Assembly: GCF_030052815.1 (NCBI RefSeq)
Contig: NC_079505.1
Span: forward strand, 26,924,843 to 26,988,842
Direction: 5' to 3'
Source of the DNA: Hevea brasiliensis
Taxonomy: Eukaryota; Streptophyta; Magnoliopsida; Malpighiales; Euphorbiaceae
DNA: 64,000 nucleotides
Shown here: positions 22,516 through 33,874 of the stretch, one piece after another
Numbering within the stretch: position 1 is the first letter of the stretch
How the letters are laid out: the number at the start of each line of letters is the position of its first letter
Position numbers and translations under genes: made by a program
Notes under the pieces: generated by a model
Told to the model about the DNA's origin: nothing
What the model saw: the letters and a program-made list of their open reading frames with translations, nothing else
Database searches by the model: none

Positions 22516-24065
22516 TTATTGATCTTTCTTAGCTTCTTCCTCCTTTTTCTCTGTTTGGCTGTTAGATTTTTCTATGGTTTCTTTTGTCGGTTCTACCTTT
22601 GGTTGTACTAGAGTTCTTTCACTCCTCAGTGTAACTGCCTTACAATGCTCCCTTGGGTTCATTTCTGGTTGGCTAGGCAGCTTGCTAGCAGCCTTACTTG
22701 AAGAGCTTGCTTGCTGAGCGATCTGATTCTCTAGCATCTTATTGTGAGTAGCAAGTTGGTCCACTCTGGAAGTCAGCTGTTTAATCAATTCAGTTTGTTG
22801 TTGTTGAGTTGCTAGGAATTCTTCCATCATGATTTCCATGGTCATCTTCGGTTCAGGTTGTTGAGGTTGGACAGGTAGTGGTAGCTGTACAAAGTTTTGA
22901 CCTCTGTTCTGAAATCTAGGGGGTGCTGGTGGTTTGTACCCTTGTTGCTTGTTTATTGGCTGGTTCTGCTGATTGGACCATGAGAAATTTAGGTGGTTCC
23001 TCCATCCAGGATTGTAAGTATTTGAATATGGATTATTGGGCTACCTCTGGTTGAAGTTTCCTCCATTATTCACATAGTTCATCTATTCTGTGGAGGGTTC
23101 ATTGAAATTGCTATATTTTGAACTCATGTATCCTCCTCCATAGCTGTCTTCATGTTGACTATTTGTACCAACTGCGTTGGCTTGCATTCTTTCAAGTTTC
23201 CTTGTGAGCTGATCAAATTGAGCATTTATCATGCTTAGGGCGTCTACTTCCAGGACCCCTGCAGTTTTTCTTGCATTTTCTCTTTCATTTGACCACTCAT
23301 AATTATGGTATGCAACCTTTCTAGAAGTTCAAGTACTTATGGCACTGTTTTCTCCATTAGATCACCTTCTGCAGCTGAATCAACTGTGCTCCTTATAGAG
23401 GGTAGTAACCCATTATAGAAATTTTGCACTAATAGCCAATCTTCTATGCCATGGTGTGGACATTCTCTCTGCAGGTCTTTATATCTTTTCTATGCATCAT
23501 AAAGTGATTCTCCTTCTTTTTTTCTAAAGGTGTTGAGCTCAAGCCTCAATTTTGCAGTCTTTGCAGGTGGAAAATACCTTGCTAGAAAAGCTTGAGATAG
23601 GTTTTCCCAAGTTGTGAACATTCCAGCTGGTTGAGAAAGTAACCACTTCCTTGCTCTATCCCGAAGGGAGAATGGGAATGCTCTGAGTCTTATTGCTTGA
23701 TCAGGCACTCCATTCATTTTGAATGTGTCACATAAGGCAAGAAAACACTGGAGGTGATAGTGTGGGTCTTCTATTGGTGAACCTACAAACTGGGTTTGTT
23801 GAATCATTTAGAGCCATGCTAGTTTTTATTCAAAGTTGTTGGTTTCCACTGTGGGTCTAGTGACACTGGGCTGAAATCCATGGACAGATGGAGCTCCGTA
23901 ATCTCTTAAGAGTCTTGGTCTGTCATTATTATCGCCCATGGTTGGAATTTCAGGATCTCCTTGACCGTGCTCTTGATGTTTTCTTTCCCTCCTGATGGCT
24001 TTCAGAGTTCTGTCTATCTCTGAATCACAGTCCAAAATTTCTTCTTCTGGCCTTGTTCTGGTCAT
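22516..24065 (-). pseudogene. Athila-type gag
   Basis: The first Met (24,065) opens MTRTRPEEEILDCDSEID about 125 bp after the primer-binding site. The capsid (retrotrans_gag) part lies at 23,490-23,807 with DPHYHLQCFLALCDTFKMNG and RDRARKWLLSQPAGMFTTW. Further on are the lineage-typical NPYSNTYNPGWRNHLNFSW block (about 22,990-23,040), a Gln-rich coiled coil (22,720-22,840) and NPREHCKAVTLRSER near 22,640. No CCHC knuckle is visible. Stops near 23,808-23,826, 23,487 and about 23,330, with others, break the frame. The product would form the virus-like particle shell. Confidence 0.88.
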
Positions 24066-24189
24066 ATACCAGATCGGACACCTGAGAGAAAAGAAGAAAA
24101 ATATAACTAGTAAAATAAAACTAGATAATAAATATAATTGCCTAAATCAGCTAAATTGCCTATCGCTTGATATTACTAAAGCCAAAATT

Positions 24190-24206
24190 CCCCGACAACG
24201 ACGCCA
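24190..24206 (-). other. Primer-binding site, tRNA-Asp type
   Basis: On the minus strand TGGCGTCGTTGTCGGGG, which matches the complement of plant tRNA-Asp 3' sequence except at two transitions. It lies six bases from the 5' LTR end at 24,213 and fixes the element's orientation. Confidence 0.9.
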
Positions 24207-25034
24207 AAAACTTGTTTGCCTGGTTTTACAACCCCAAAAGTGCACGGATCGCAACAAGTAATAAAGTGATTAGTAGAGTATCATTCCCACGAGGAATTTA
24301 TTTAGCAAGTACAAATTTACACAGCAATTTTGACTGTCTAGGCTATTGAATACTTAGGGAATGAAGCTTGTTAACTTTAAACACTAAAATGGTAAACTTA
24401 AAATGAAATGATTTATTTGAAACAATTATGGAATTAAGATTTCTCACTTGAATCTTACTAAGGATATTATCTCGTTTATTTACTGAATTGAGGAATCATT
24501 TTTCTGGATGGAAATCAGTCCTAAGTTATCCTAAATCCTCTCTCAAGGCACCTAGGGTGTATTCTAATTAACTCAAACCCTACTTTCATGGTGATTAAAT
24601 TAATTAAAATCCTTTAAGATTTTTGACCAATTTTGAAGTTCCACAAAGGTATCAGCCTATATCTAGGTCAAAATTCCTAGGTTCAAGATCTTGATTTTCT
24701 AATATTAATCTTCACCTTGCAGTCCTCCAATTAACATCTACAATCATGGCTAAGTGGGTACCAGCACATAGCATGCATTAAGATCACAAGAAATTAAATC
24801 AAGAAACGAATCTCAAATCCAATAAATAAAACTTAGCGTTCATCCATAATAATAATTACAAGCGCTACTCTCCCAAATCCAGAATAAGAAAACTACTCAC
24901 TCATGGTGAGTTCAGTAAACATCATGTTAAAAGGTAAAAACAGTAAAAGGAAAATCATGTAAAAGAAATAAAGCAATAAAAATCTGTATAGGGAGATGAA
25001 ATGAAGGAACCGAAGAGAGTTGCAGCTTTGATCT

Positions 25035-28000
25035 TGTGACACCCCTTACTCGTCTACAGTGTAGCCGAGCAAGTTATGTCACTCAGTGTGCCGGAGCACC
25101 AATTTATGTTTCTATTACAATTTATCCCTTTATAATTCATTTATTTTTTTTCAATTTTGATAAATCTGAATTTATCCGCAATTTTATAGAAAATCCAGCA
25201 GAGTGCCGGCTGTAAATTGGAAAAACAGTTCTTCTAAACCTATTTAAAAACACTTCCAAAATAATTTCCAAATCCAAACTCCATTATACACATTCAAGTC
25301 AATCTCAAAATCACAATACTATTTTTAAAACTTTTCTGTTCACTTCATCACTTGAAGCATATTCACAAATAATTCTCAACATTTCATTTATCAACATACA
25401 TTATGCAGAAAATCTCAATAATGTGAAATTTCATATATTTACATTAATACATAATTACAAGAGTTTATAGTTACAATCCAAACTAATACAAAATGCAAAA
25501 ATACAAAAGGGCCACCTATAGTCCTAATGTCCTACCATATGCAGTGCAGATGTGAGGTGACTCCGAACCCCGGATGCAGCTCTGAAGGCTCACCCTGTCT
25601 GATGTTTGCTGGGCTCCCCAGCTAGGTCTCCAGTACCTGCGCGTGGCAAAAGTGACGCGCTAAGCAATTCTGCTTAGTGGTGACAATATAAAATAAAATA
25701 AAATAAAATAATTATGCAGAATGTATGATTTCATTTTATTGTAGACTTAATTTCTGGTATTATTTGTAGTATTATTCACTTAAAATTTGATAAGGTTTAT
25801 TAACATTGCCCGAGTAACCCATACTAGTTAACTGGACTGGATAAACGGGTAAACCGGCACTGGGTACTAAGTACCTCGGACCATCACACTATCGGTCACA
25901 TTGTGTCTCCGACATGTGCAATGTAGCGACTAATAAGCTGTAATAATTATCAGGGTCAAAACCCAAGCATATCAACTCAAATAACATAGCCAAAGGCTAT
26001 TATTTCACAGAATGGCATGAGAAAGCCATGAAACACAGAATGACATGAAGCCATATGCAGTACTGCTAACAGAACCCTATTGGCATGCCAAGCTATCCAA
26101 ACCAATCTTGTTAGGTATACTAGGGCATTTTACACTTTTGAGTTTTACAATTTTTGAATTTCAAGTTTTGATGTTACTATTCACTTCATTAGTCAACCAA
26201 AATGTTGACTTTTGCATAGACAATAGGTATATTGGTTTTTATACTCCCAACATACCACATTTTGCATTTAAAATCTGTTGGTATTGGTTGCCAATACCAT
26301 TTCTAAGCTTAAAGTTAATTGAGCAGAATTTTCAGTTTTCATACCTTATCTTTACTATTCCATTTGTCATTTTTGCAGTGGGAATTTGGCAAAATGATCA
26401 ACATGAAAGTTGTTCCTTATTTTGTCTAGTTTAATTTCTTTTTTTGAATCACTCCATTTGGAGTTTTGTAACTCAAGTTATGGTCTAAAAACCATAACTG
26501 GCCGGATTGAAATTTTTCTGGACTGACCATATCTACAGTGCAGTGAACAGTGACTGCAACTCACTTGATGGATAGGTTCTGGTCATAATTTGGGTTAGGT
26601 TTCTTCATGAAAGTTGTTGGTCTATATCTCAAATTTTTTCTGGTAAAATTTCAGGTCAATTGGACTATTCTACACTGAGTTATGGCCAAATGAACAATCA
26701 CTATTCATTTGGTCATTCTGCAGAAATAGACTACAGTTCACCCAGATTAGGGCAAGAATTTGGTCCACTTGGTTTGGATTTATGGGCATGGTTTCTTCAC
26801 CAAAGTTGTGCCATTATGTGTCTAGTTTCATGTTCAATTGGCCTTGCACCAATTGAACCTCTACAATTCAAGTTATGGCTGCCCAAACCTGCTGGACTCA
26901 TGTCCAATTTTGCAGGTCACCTTGGGCAGCCACACCAACTGCAATTCCCACTAATCAAACCACCTCATTTCTTGTTTACACATAACCAAATGGTCACTAA
27001 TTGACCATTAAAACTCACTTTCATAATTACATGATTCAAGTCTCCATTTTATACCCAAACCCTAACCCTAACATCTCAAATCATGCATTTAACTTGCATT
27101 TCATCAATCCACTTAGTGGTTACATATTGTGGGCTGCCATGATGGTCTTTTAACTTCATTAACTCACTACAAACAAACCCTAACCATGGCTGCCATGAAT
27201 CTAGGGTTTCCATCCAAATGGTATTCAACAATTTTTCTTTGCAATTTACACATATTCAAAGTTCTTAACATGAATTTAAAGAAAAATTCATGGTTAGGTC
27301 ACTAACCTCAAAGGAGTGAGGTTTTCCCACTTGCTAAAGCTCTTTTTTTCCTCTTCTTTTTTCTCCCAAAAGAATCTCCAAGATGCAAGAACACTTTTTT
27401 TGTGTTGGGAGTTTAGGGTTTAGTGGGGTGAGAACTAGTGAAATCAAGCTTTGAAAAAGCTTGAAAATGTGGCTATGGTGGGTATGTCACGTAAGGAAGG
27501 AGAAAGGGAGTAGAAGTCTGCTTTTTTTTTGTTCCTTTTCCAGCCCATTTGTCTCTTTTAAGTAAACTTATGCCATGTGTCAACATTGGGTTGGTTGGGT
27601 GAGTTTTTAATGACATCATGATGATGTCATAAATCCATTTTCTTTCATTTTCTCTCCATTTTTTGTCTATTTAATTGCAATTAAATTTTTAACTATATTT
27701 ATTTATATTTCATGTTATATAAATTACTTATTTAACTGGACAAGTTGGCCCAAAAATCATCTCTGAAGACGAAATGACCAAAATGCCCTCCGTTTGGCTT
27801 AACGGGCCAAAATTGTCTGTACCGATTGAAAAAATTTTTTAAGTATTTTCTTGGCATTCTAATGCCATATGAACCTCAATGACCCTTTTCTGGAGTCCCA
27901 AAAATTATTTTATATTTTTTCTAAATTTTTTTCTTATTAATATTTGAGTTAATTTTTGGTTCCTTATTTTAGTTTAAATATTTTTTTCCGAACGTTCTAG

Positions 28001-28067
28001 CTGTCCGGACCAACACTGGTCACCGGAACAGTAGACTGTACGGACTAGCTAAAATGAGGATGTTACA
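25035..28067 (-). mobile_element. Solo LTR (3.03 kb), minus orientation, perfect TSD GATCT
   Basis: Starts TGTGACACCCCTTACTCG and ends AAATGAGGATGTTACA. GATCT flanks both sides (25,030-25,034 and 28,068-28,072), and the sister LTR at 11,952-11,956 shows the empty site with a single GATCT. No internal region is present. It contains the hairpin at 25,660-25,677, GGCATGA/GCCATGAAA repeats near 26,000-26,060, and three roughly 190-bp modules in reverse (26,479; 26,680; 26,873). Frames of 129 and 114 codons inside (26,045; 26,660) show no domain. Confidence 0.95.
25660..25677 (-). other. Conserved LTR hairpin (GAAT loop)
   Basis: On the minus strand CTAAGCA-GAAT-TGCTTAG, a perfect 7-bp stem, about 626 bp before the LTR 3' end, as in the copy at 49,994. 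Confidence 0.8.
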
Positions 28068-28926
28068 GATCTTGTGGAACTTCAGTTGGAAAATCTCTTT
28101 TGGCACTGATGTTTCTCTCCTTGAGACGGCTGGATTTCTCCTCTTCCAAAACTCCTCAAAGTTGATGTCAAAAGATAAAAGAGAGAGCGAGCCAGCCACC
28201 GAATCAACCTAACAAAAACCAACCCTTTTTCTGATGTTTTCTTTTCTATTTATAGTTGTTGCTCTAGGTTTAGGTCATTTGTGAGTCCAAAAGGCTTTAG
28301 GAGTCTCATTTGAATCAGGAAATAAGAGCGGGAATTAGAGTAAAAAACTGGCTACCGCATAGTACACGGCCCGTGTGTCACTACACGGGTCCCAGCACGT
28401 CGGGCCGTGTAACTTATTGGAGTGGAATTACAGAGTCTTGCTTTGGTACAAAGAGTTACATGGGTCTGTGCCAACTACACGGGCCGTATACTATTATTTC
28501 CATAAGGTTCTTCAACCTTGCGCCCGGCAGAGACTTACACGGGTCCCTGCACATTACACGGGTCTACTTACACGACCCGTGTACTTGTGTTTCTCATCAA
28601 TTCTCTTGGCCTTCTTATGGCAGAGAGTTACACGGGTCTGGGCTTGGTTTACATGACCCGTGTACTTTGTATCAGTAGCAATTCTCTATCTCTTGACTCC
28701 TCCAAGCTTTCCTTTGTACTCCTATACATCTGGGGCTTCACCCAAACACCTGAAATGATGCAGAAAACATAGAATTAAGGGCTTTACAATATAAATTACA
28801 AAAACTAATGAAACCAACTATTATGCATGAAAACACTTGCCTAAATGCTATGAAATAGTATGCAATTGTGTTTAAAAATATCTATACAATTCAAGTGTAT
28901 CACCTACAACAACTAGGTATGTTGTC

Positions 28927-28928
28927 CC

Positions 28929-28972
<44 letters not shown>
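28927..28972. repeat. (CT)n microsatellite
   Basis: CT run directly inside the hAT element, right after the Athila-type insertion; it resembles the 5' leader of a transposase gene. Confidence 0.95.
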
Positions 28973-28975
<3 letters not shown>

Positions 28976-29299
28976 TACACTTCTCCTCTCACTGATGCCA
29001 TAAATCTGCTCCTCTCACTGCTGCGATCTGCTCTTCTTCTTCTTTTTCTTTTTTCTCTTTTCTGCTCTGCTCCATGCGTCCATCTCATGTCGTTATGCTG
29101 CCCGATTTATTACAAGGTCCAATTTTTTTTTTTGGTTAAATACTTAAATTTCTTAAAAATTTAGTGTGATGTAATTTTATTATTAAATGGGTATTATGTG
29201 ATATGTTAATTAAATGGGTATTGTGATTGTGATTATGTGATATGTTTTTATTAAATAAGTATTAATGCTCTTGATGTGTAAATTGTAATTTCTTATTAT

Positions 29300-29935
29300 G
29301 CAAATTATTGTTTATTTATTAAATGTTTAACATTTTAATTTCTTATTTGCTTGAATTGGGAGTTTGGGGGAGAATTGAGAATTATTGCTTTAATTAATTA
29401 ATTTGTAATTTGCTTCTATATGTTGTATCATTATTAGTTTTATAAATGCTTTTAAAATATACCAATATAGCATGATCTATAATAATTATGAAATTATTGA
29501 AAAAAAAAATCAAATGTTTAATATTTTAATTTGTTATTTGCTTGAATTGGGAGGTTGGGGAAGAATTAAGAATAATTGATTTAATTAATTAATTTGTAAT
29601 TTGCTTCTCTATGTTGCATTATTGTTAGTATTATAAATGCTTTTGAAATATACCAACATGATGCATAATTATGCAAATTTTTGAAAAAATCAAATATTTA
29701 ATATTTTAATTTCTTATTTGCTTGAATTGGGAGTTTGGGAAAGTATTGAGAATTATTGCTTAATTAATTAATTTGTAATTTGCTTCTCTATGTTGATTAT
29801 TGCTAGTATTATAATTGCTTTTGAAATATATCAATATAGCATGATGTATAATTATGCAAATTATTGAAAAAAAAAAATCATATGTCTAATATTTTAATTT
29901 CTTATTTGCTTGAATTTATAGTTATTGCTTTAATT
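29300..29935. repeat. Tandem repeat of about 187 bp, 3 to 4 units, upstream of the hAT transposase
   Basis: The phrase AATTTCTTATTTGCTTGAAT starts at 29,337, 29,528, 29,708 and 29,896 (spacings 191, 180 and 188 bp). Each unit continues through GGGAG.TTGGG, a TTAATTAATTAATTTG block, a TTGCTTCT.TATGTTG block and a poly-A stretch. The last unit is cut short. Confidence 0.9.
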
Positions 29936-30060
29936 TCTTATTTTCTTATACTTATTGCTTTTGTTGCTAGTATTAAATGGAGATGGCACAAACTTTATAG
30001 CGTTGTTTTGTTGCTTTTTAATTATTTTACTTTTTATCCTTTTTTTTTTTGGGTTAGATC

Positions 30061-32568
30061 ATGAGTAATAAGTGTAATACAACTAGATCTTCTACTGGTA
30101 GTAAAAGAACGGACCCAGGATGGGCACATGTGATTCAAGTTAATGAAAATAATACGAATGATCTTCAGTGCATTTATTATATGAAAGTTTATAAAGGGGG
30201 AGTCAATTGAATCAAGCAACACCTTGCTAGAGGTTATAAAAATGTGGTTCGTTGTCCAAAATGTCCAGAAGATGTGAAAAGTCAAATGCAAGACTTCATT
30301 AGTAAAAAAGGAAAGCAAAAATCAATCATGAATATGGAAAGACCACCTGAATTTGGAAGAGGATGATGTGGTGCAAGAAATTGATAGTGGAAAACAAAGG
30401 GAAACAATTCATGGTAGTGGTACTAGTGCTTCAAAAAGAGCAAAAGTTCTACAACAACAAAGTAACAAAGGGCCTATTGATGCTTATCTTTCCCCCAAAC
30501 CAGCTGTTATGGAAAAAATATGAGGCAAACTACTATTGATGAAAATAATCCAGCTCAAAAGGAGTTAAGGGAGGGTGCTTGTGTTGCCATAGCATGATGG
30601 ATGTATGATGTAAGAATAGCTTTAAATGCTGTGAATTGTGATAGTTTTGGAGAAATGATTCGAGCTATATGAAATTATGGAAGGGATATGAAACCTCCAA
30701 GTTATCATGAGGTTAGAGTTAGGTTACTTAACAAGGAAGCGCAGACCACAAATGAACTTCTTCAGTCTCATAAAGAAGAATGGACAAATTACGGATGTTC
30801 ATTATTGTGTGATGGATGGCTAGATAGAAAAGGGAGAACATTGATTAATTTCGTAGTTAATAGCTCAAAAGGAAGTGTGTTTATTAAATCAATTGATGCT
30901 AGTGATGAATCAAAGATAGCAGCATTGTTGACTAATTTAATTGAGAAAGAACTGATGGAAATTGGTCCTGAAAAAGTGGTTCAAGTTGTTACAGATAATG
31001 CATTAAATAATGTTACAGTAGGTAAAGTTTTTGTTAATATTATCTATTAAAGAAAATTTATTTGTTTATTTATTTTTATTATTAATAAAATGAATTATCT
31101 ATTTGTTTATGACAGGGAGAATATTGGAAGCAAATTTTCCCCATCTATACTAGACTCCATGTGCAGCCCATTGTATAGATTTGATGTTGGAAGATATTTT
31201 TAAGATAAGGGTTTTCAAAGAAACATTCCACAAAGTTGTTGAGCTTATTGGTTTCATATACGACTCTTCAAGAGTTCTGAATATGTTGTGGAATTTCACT
31301 AAAGGAGTAGAATTGCTACAGCCAGGGCAAACTAGATTTGCTAGTGCTTTTATTAATTGGGAAGGATTCACCTGCAGAAGGCCAATATTAGAAAAATGTT
31401 TACCTCAGAGAACTGGACAACAAGTAAATAGGCTAAAGAGGTGAAAGGCAAAAAGTGTGAAAGAACAGTTTTGAGTCCTGCCTTCTAGAATCATGTTGTA
31501 TATGCTCTTAAAGTTTCTGGTCCTCTTGTTCGTGTGCTTTGACTAGTTGATAATGAAAAGAAACTAGTCGTGGGATATATTTATGAAGCTAGAGATAGGG
31601 CTAAAGAAACCATTGCTAACTCATTCAATGGCAATGAAGAGAAATACAAGCATATTTTTGAGATTATTGATGCAAGATGGTCAGTTCAATTGCATCATCC
31701 TTTGCATGCTGCCGGATACTTCTTGAATCCTGAATTTTTTTATCCAAACAAGATGAGAATTGAGCATGATGAAGAAGTGAATTCAGGCTTGCTTTCGTGC
31801 ATTCATAAAATGGAACAAGATTCAACAAAAGTTGACATGATTATTGATGAAATTGAGAAGTACAAGGCAGCTATAGGGACCTTTAGTTATCCTTCTATAT
31901 TTTAATAGCTACTTGGTGGAAACATATGGCTCTTCAACTCCAAACCTACAAAAATTTGCTATAAAGGTTCTCAATATTACATGTAGTGCAAGTGGTTGTG
32001 AGAGAAATCGGAGTGTATTTGAGCATGTAAGTAAAAAAAAATATTAAATATAATATTTTTGTTATTTTATTTTGAACCTTTTCAATTTGAAGTTTTAACT
32101 TATTTTTTACTATAAAATTAATGACAGCTTCATAGTAAGAAAAGAAATCAGCTATTTCAAGAATGCTTGGACAAATTGGTTTATGTGAAGTACAATAGAG
32201 CTTTGTTACGTCAATACACCTTTGGAGATATCGCCACGCCAATTGATTTGGCAAATATTGATGAAAATAATGAGTGGTTGCTTGGTGAATTAAAAAAAGG
32301 AGATGGGGATGATGATGATGATACACTTGTTTTCATGGATGATGTGTTGACTTGGGGTGATGTTGGTAGGGCGGCTGGAGTTTCTGAATCTCATTATGAA
32401 TCGAGATCGGTTGCAAAATCAACACCAGTTAAAACTCCATCATTCGGAGGGTCTCATTCAATGAGAGGTGCATCATCTTCACAAGTTGATAATGATGAAG
32501 AGGAGGAAGAATTTGTGATGGAAGTTGTTGAAAACGAAGATAATTTTGAAAATCTTGATGACGAGTAG
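30061..32568 (+). pseudogene. hAT transposase (BED zinc finger, DUF659, hAT dimerisation), broken
   Basis: From the ATG at 30,061 the frame gives a BED-type finger (GWAHVIQVN, then LQCIYYMKVYKGGVN, IKQHLARGYK, RCPKCPEDV); the second zinc Cys has become Tyr and a TGA at 30,208 interrupts it. A DUF659 block follows at 30,688-31,020 (LLCDGWLDRKGRTLINFVVN, FIKSIDASDESKIAALL). An intron of about 31,022-31,115 leads to a middle block (MLEDIFKIRVFKETF, RVLNMLWNFTKGVELLQPGQ, TRFASAFI). 31,570-31,905 carries RWSVQLHHPLHAAGYFLNPE, and the C-terminal dimerisation region spans an intron at 32,027-32,127 (GT..AG, phase 0) with SASGCERNRSVFEH and LVYVKYNRALLRQY. A long acidic tail ends at 32,568. In its intact form this enzyme cuts and inserts the element; stops and shifts leave this copy dead. 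Confidence 0.92.
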
Positions 32569-32698
32569 TTTTAGTTACTAGTTTTTTTTTTTTTTTTATG
32601 TACTTGTTGCATTTGGATTGTTATGGCTTATGACTTATTTCTATTTATTAAAGTTTGAACTTCTAGAATTTGCATGTTCTATTTTATGATTCAACAAC

Positions 32699-32700
<2 letters not shown>

Positions 32701-32732
<32 letters not shown>
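32701..32732. repeat. (TTA)n microsatellite
   Basis: About ten TTA units downstream of the hAT transposase. Confidence 0.9.
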
Positions 32733-32807
32733 GTTACTTATGCTATGAATTTCAATTTTATATTATCAACTTTTATCTTGTACTTAAGTTGGAAATATAG
32801 GTATGCA

Positions 32808-32811
<4 letters not shown>

Positions 32812-32882
<71 letters not shown>
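32812..32882. repeat. (AT)n microsatellite
   Basis: About 35 AT units, uninterrupted. Confidence 0.97.
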
Positions 32883-32885
<3 letters not shown>

Positions 32886-33239
32886 CATCTCTTATTATTA
32901 TTTGTATTATTGCTCATACTATGAGTTTTAATTTTACAACCTCACTTTTATCTTTTACTTAAGCTGGAAATTCAGGCACGCACAATTTTCAATTTTTTTT
33001 ATCTTACATATAGACATAATGTAAATAATCTTTTTCTTTTCTTTTCAATATGTATTTTTTTACATATCAAACTAGTTAAAAGTACGAATTTTATGTTATA
33101 AGTACACACATATATATAATTTAGATAATTTAGACTATGGCGCCTTGCTTCGAAAAGGCCTCGCCTCTCCTCTCACCTATCGCCTAAGGCCATAAGGTCT
33201 CTTGTTTCCTTAGTGTCGCCTTTCGCTTTGATAACACTG

Positions 33240-33874
33240 AAATTATTGGCCAGTATCCAATAATGTTGTCTTATTATAAGCCCAAACCATTATAGTCCAT
33301 AATTGCATCAAAAATATTCATAGCCAAAGTTAAATTTATTGAAATATTTTGAACTTTAAATATAAAAAAAACAAGGGGGAAATAAAATCAAAGAAAGCCC
33401 ATGAATATAAAAGATTTATGAGTGCTAAAGGACAATCCAACTGAGAGTCTTTTATGCCACACAAACATATAGCACATATTAATATTAACCAGAGGCTTTT
33501 TATTTTCCCAATTCAAAAACAATACATAAAATGATAGTCCACTTTAAACAAAGCCTCCATTTTGGACCCAGCATCAGCATGCCAATGCTTATGCCAAATT
33601 TCTTTCACATTTTGCCCCTATATTATTGTTAATCTTATATTAATTAATATGTTTATTAATTGTTCTTGTATTACTATTTATTATCTCAGGGAAAATTCTA
33701 GGTGTGCATCACTTGTCACAAAGGTGTATCTTTTCTATAAAAAAATAGTGATGCCTTTACTCTTTCCTCATATTAGCCAATATAGCTGTTTTGATCAATT
33801 TTTATTGTGCTTTTGATTTTGAGGTGGGGAGATTGTCGGTTTTAAAGTAGATCTAGTAGAGTTATTATTTGATT
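33240..33874. other. CACTA interior between the hAT and Tekay-type insertions
   Basis: AT-rich DNA with no recognisable gene. The 84-codon frame at 33,562 shows no known motif. Confidence 0.5.

Larger units (their letters stand above)
11135..28902 (-). mobile_element. Athila-type Ty3/gypsy retrotransposon (minus orientation) with later insertions
   Basis: Two LTRs (11,135-12,801 and 24,213-28,902) bracket gag, protease, reverse transcriptase and RNase H on the minus strand, followed by an extra 3' reading frame (14,360-15,639), the Athila-lineage arrangement. The primer-binding site (24,190-24,206) matches tRNA-Asp, as usual in that lineage. Without its nested solo LTR the 5' LTR is about 1,652 bp against 1,667 bp for the 3' LTR. 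Flanking bases are TCTAC (11,130-11,134) and CCTAC (28,903-28,907), a five-base duplication with one transition. The integrase region is absent: pol stops at 19,845, where an unrelated LTR fragment begins. Confidence 0.88.
24213..28902 (-). repeat. 5' LTR of the Athila-type element, interrupted by a solo LTR
   Basis: Collinear with the 3' LTR at 11,135-12,801 in two pieces (24,213-25,034 and 28,068-28,902). Starts TGTTTGCCTGGTTTTACAAC and ends CAAGTGTATCA on the plus strand. Compared with the 3' LTR, many ACACGG motifs are better preserved here (for example near 28,540-28,670). Confidence 0.92.
10798..33239 (+). mobile_element. hAT transposon carrying a nested Athila-type retrotransposon
   Basis: The left end starts CAGTGCTGTAAAAGGCGAG; the right end, read on the minus strand, starts CAGTGTTATCAAAGCGAAAG, a hAT-type terminal inverted repeat. 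Subterminal AGGCGA/GCGACTAGGCG motifs crowd both ends (10,805-10,955; 33,137-33,230). The eight bases outside are AAGCTATC (10,790-10,797) and AAATTATT (33,240-33,247), matching at five of eight with three transitions, compatible with an old hAT target duplication. Without the retrotransposon (11,135-28,902) the element is about 4.7 kb and holds a broken transposase gene at 30,061-32,568, in the same orientation. Confidence 0.8.

Noticed and set aside
26045..27004. 129- and 114-codon plus-strand frames as genes
   Set aside because: Both lie inside a solo LTR and overlap the 190-bp modules read in reverse; the peptide resemblance to other LTR frames is the repeat itself.
27057..27074. CCCTAACCCTAA-like stretch as an interstitial telomere repeat
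   Set aside because: Only about two units, and it does not match the plant CCCTAAA repeat over a useful length; it lies in an ordinary part of a solo LTR.
31946..32326. 126-codon minus-strand frame as a gene
   Set aside because: It is opposite the hAT dimerisation domain and spans the 32,027-32,127 intron; the plus strand carries the recognisable protein.
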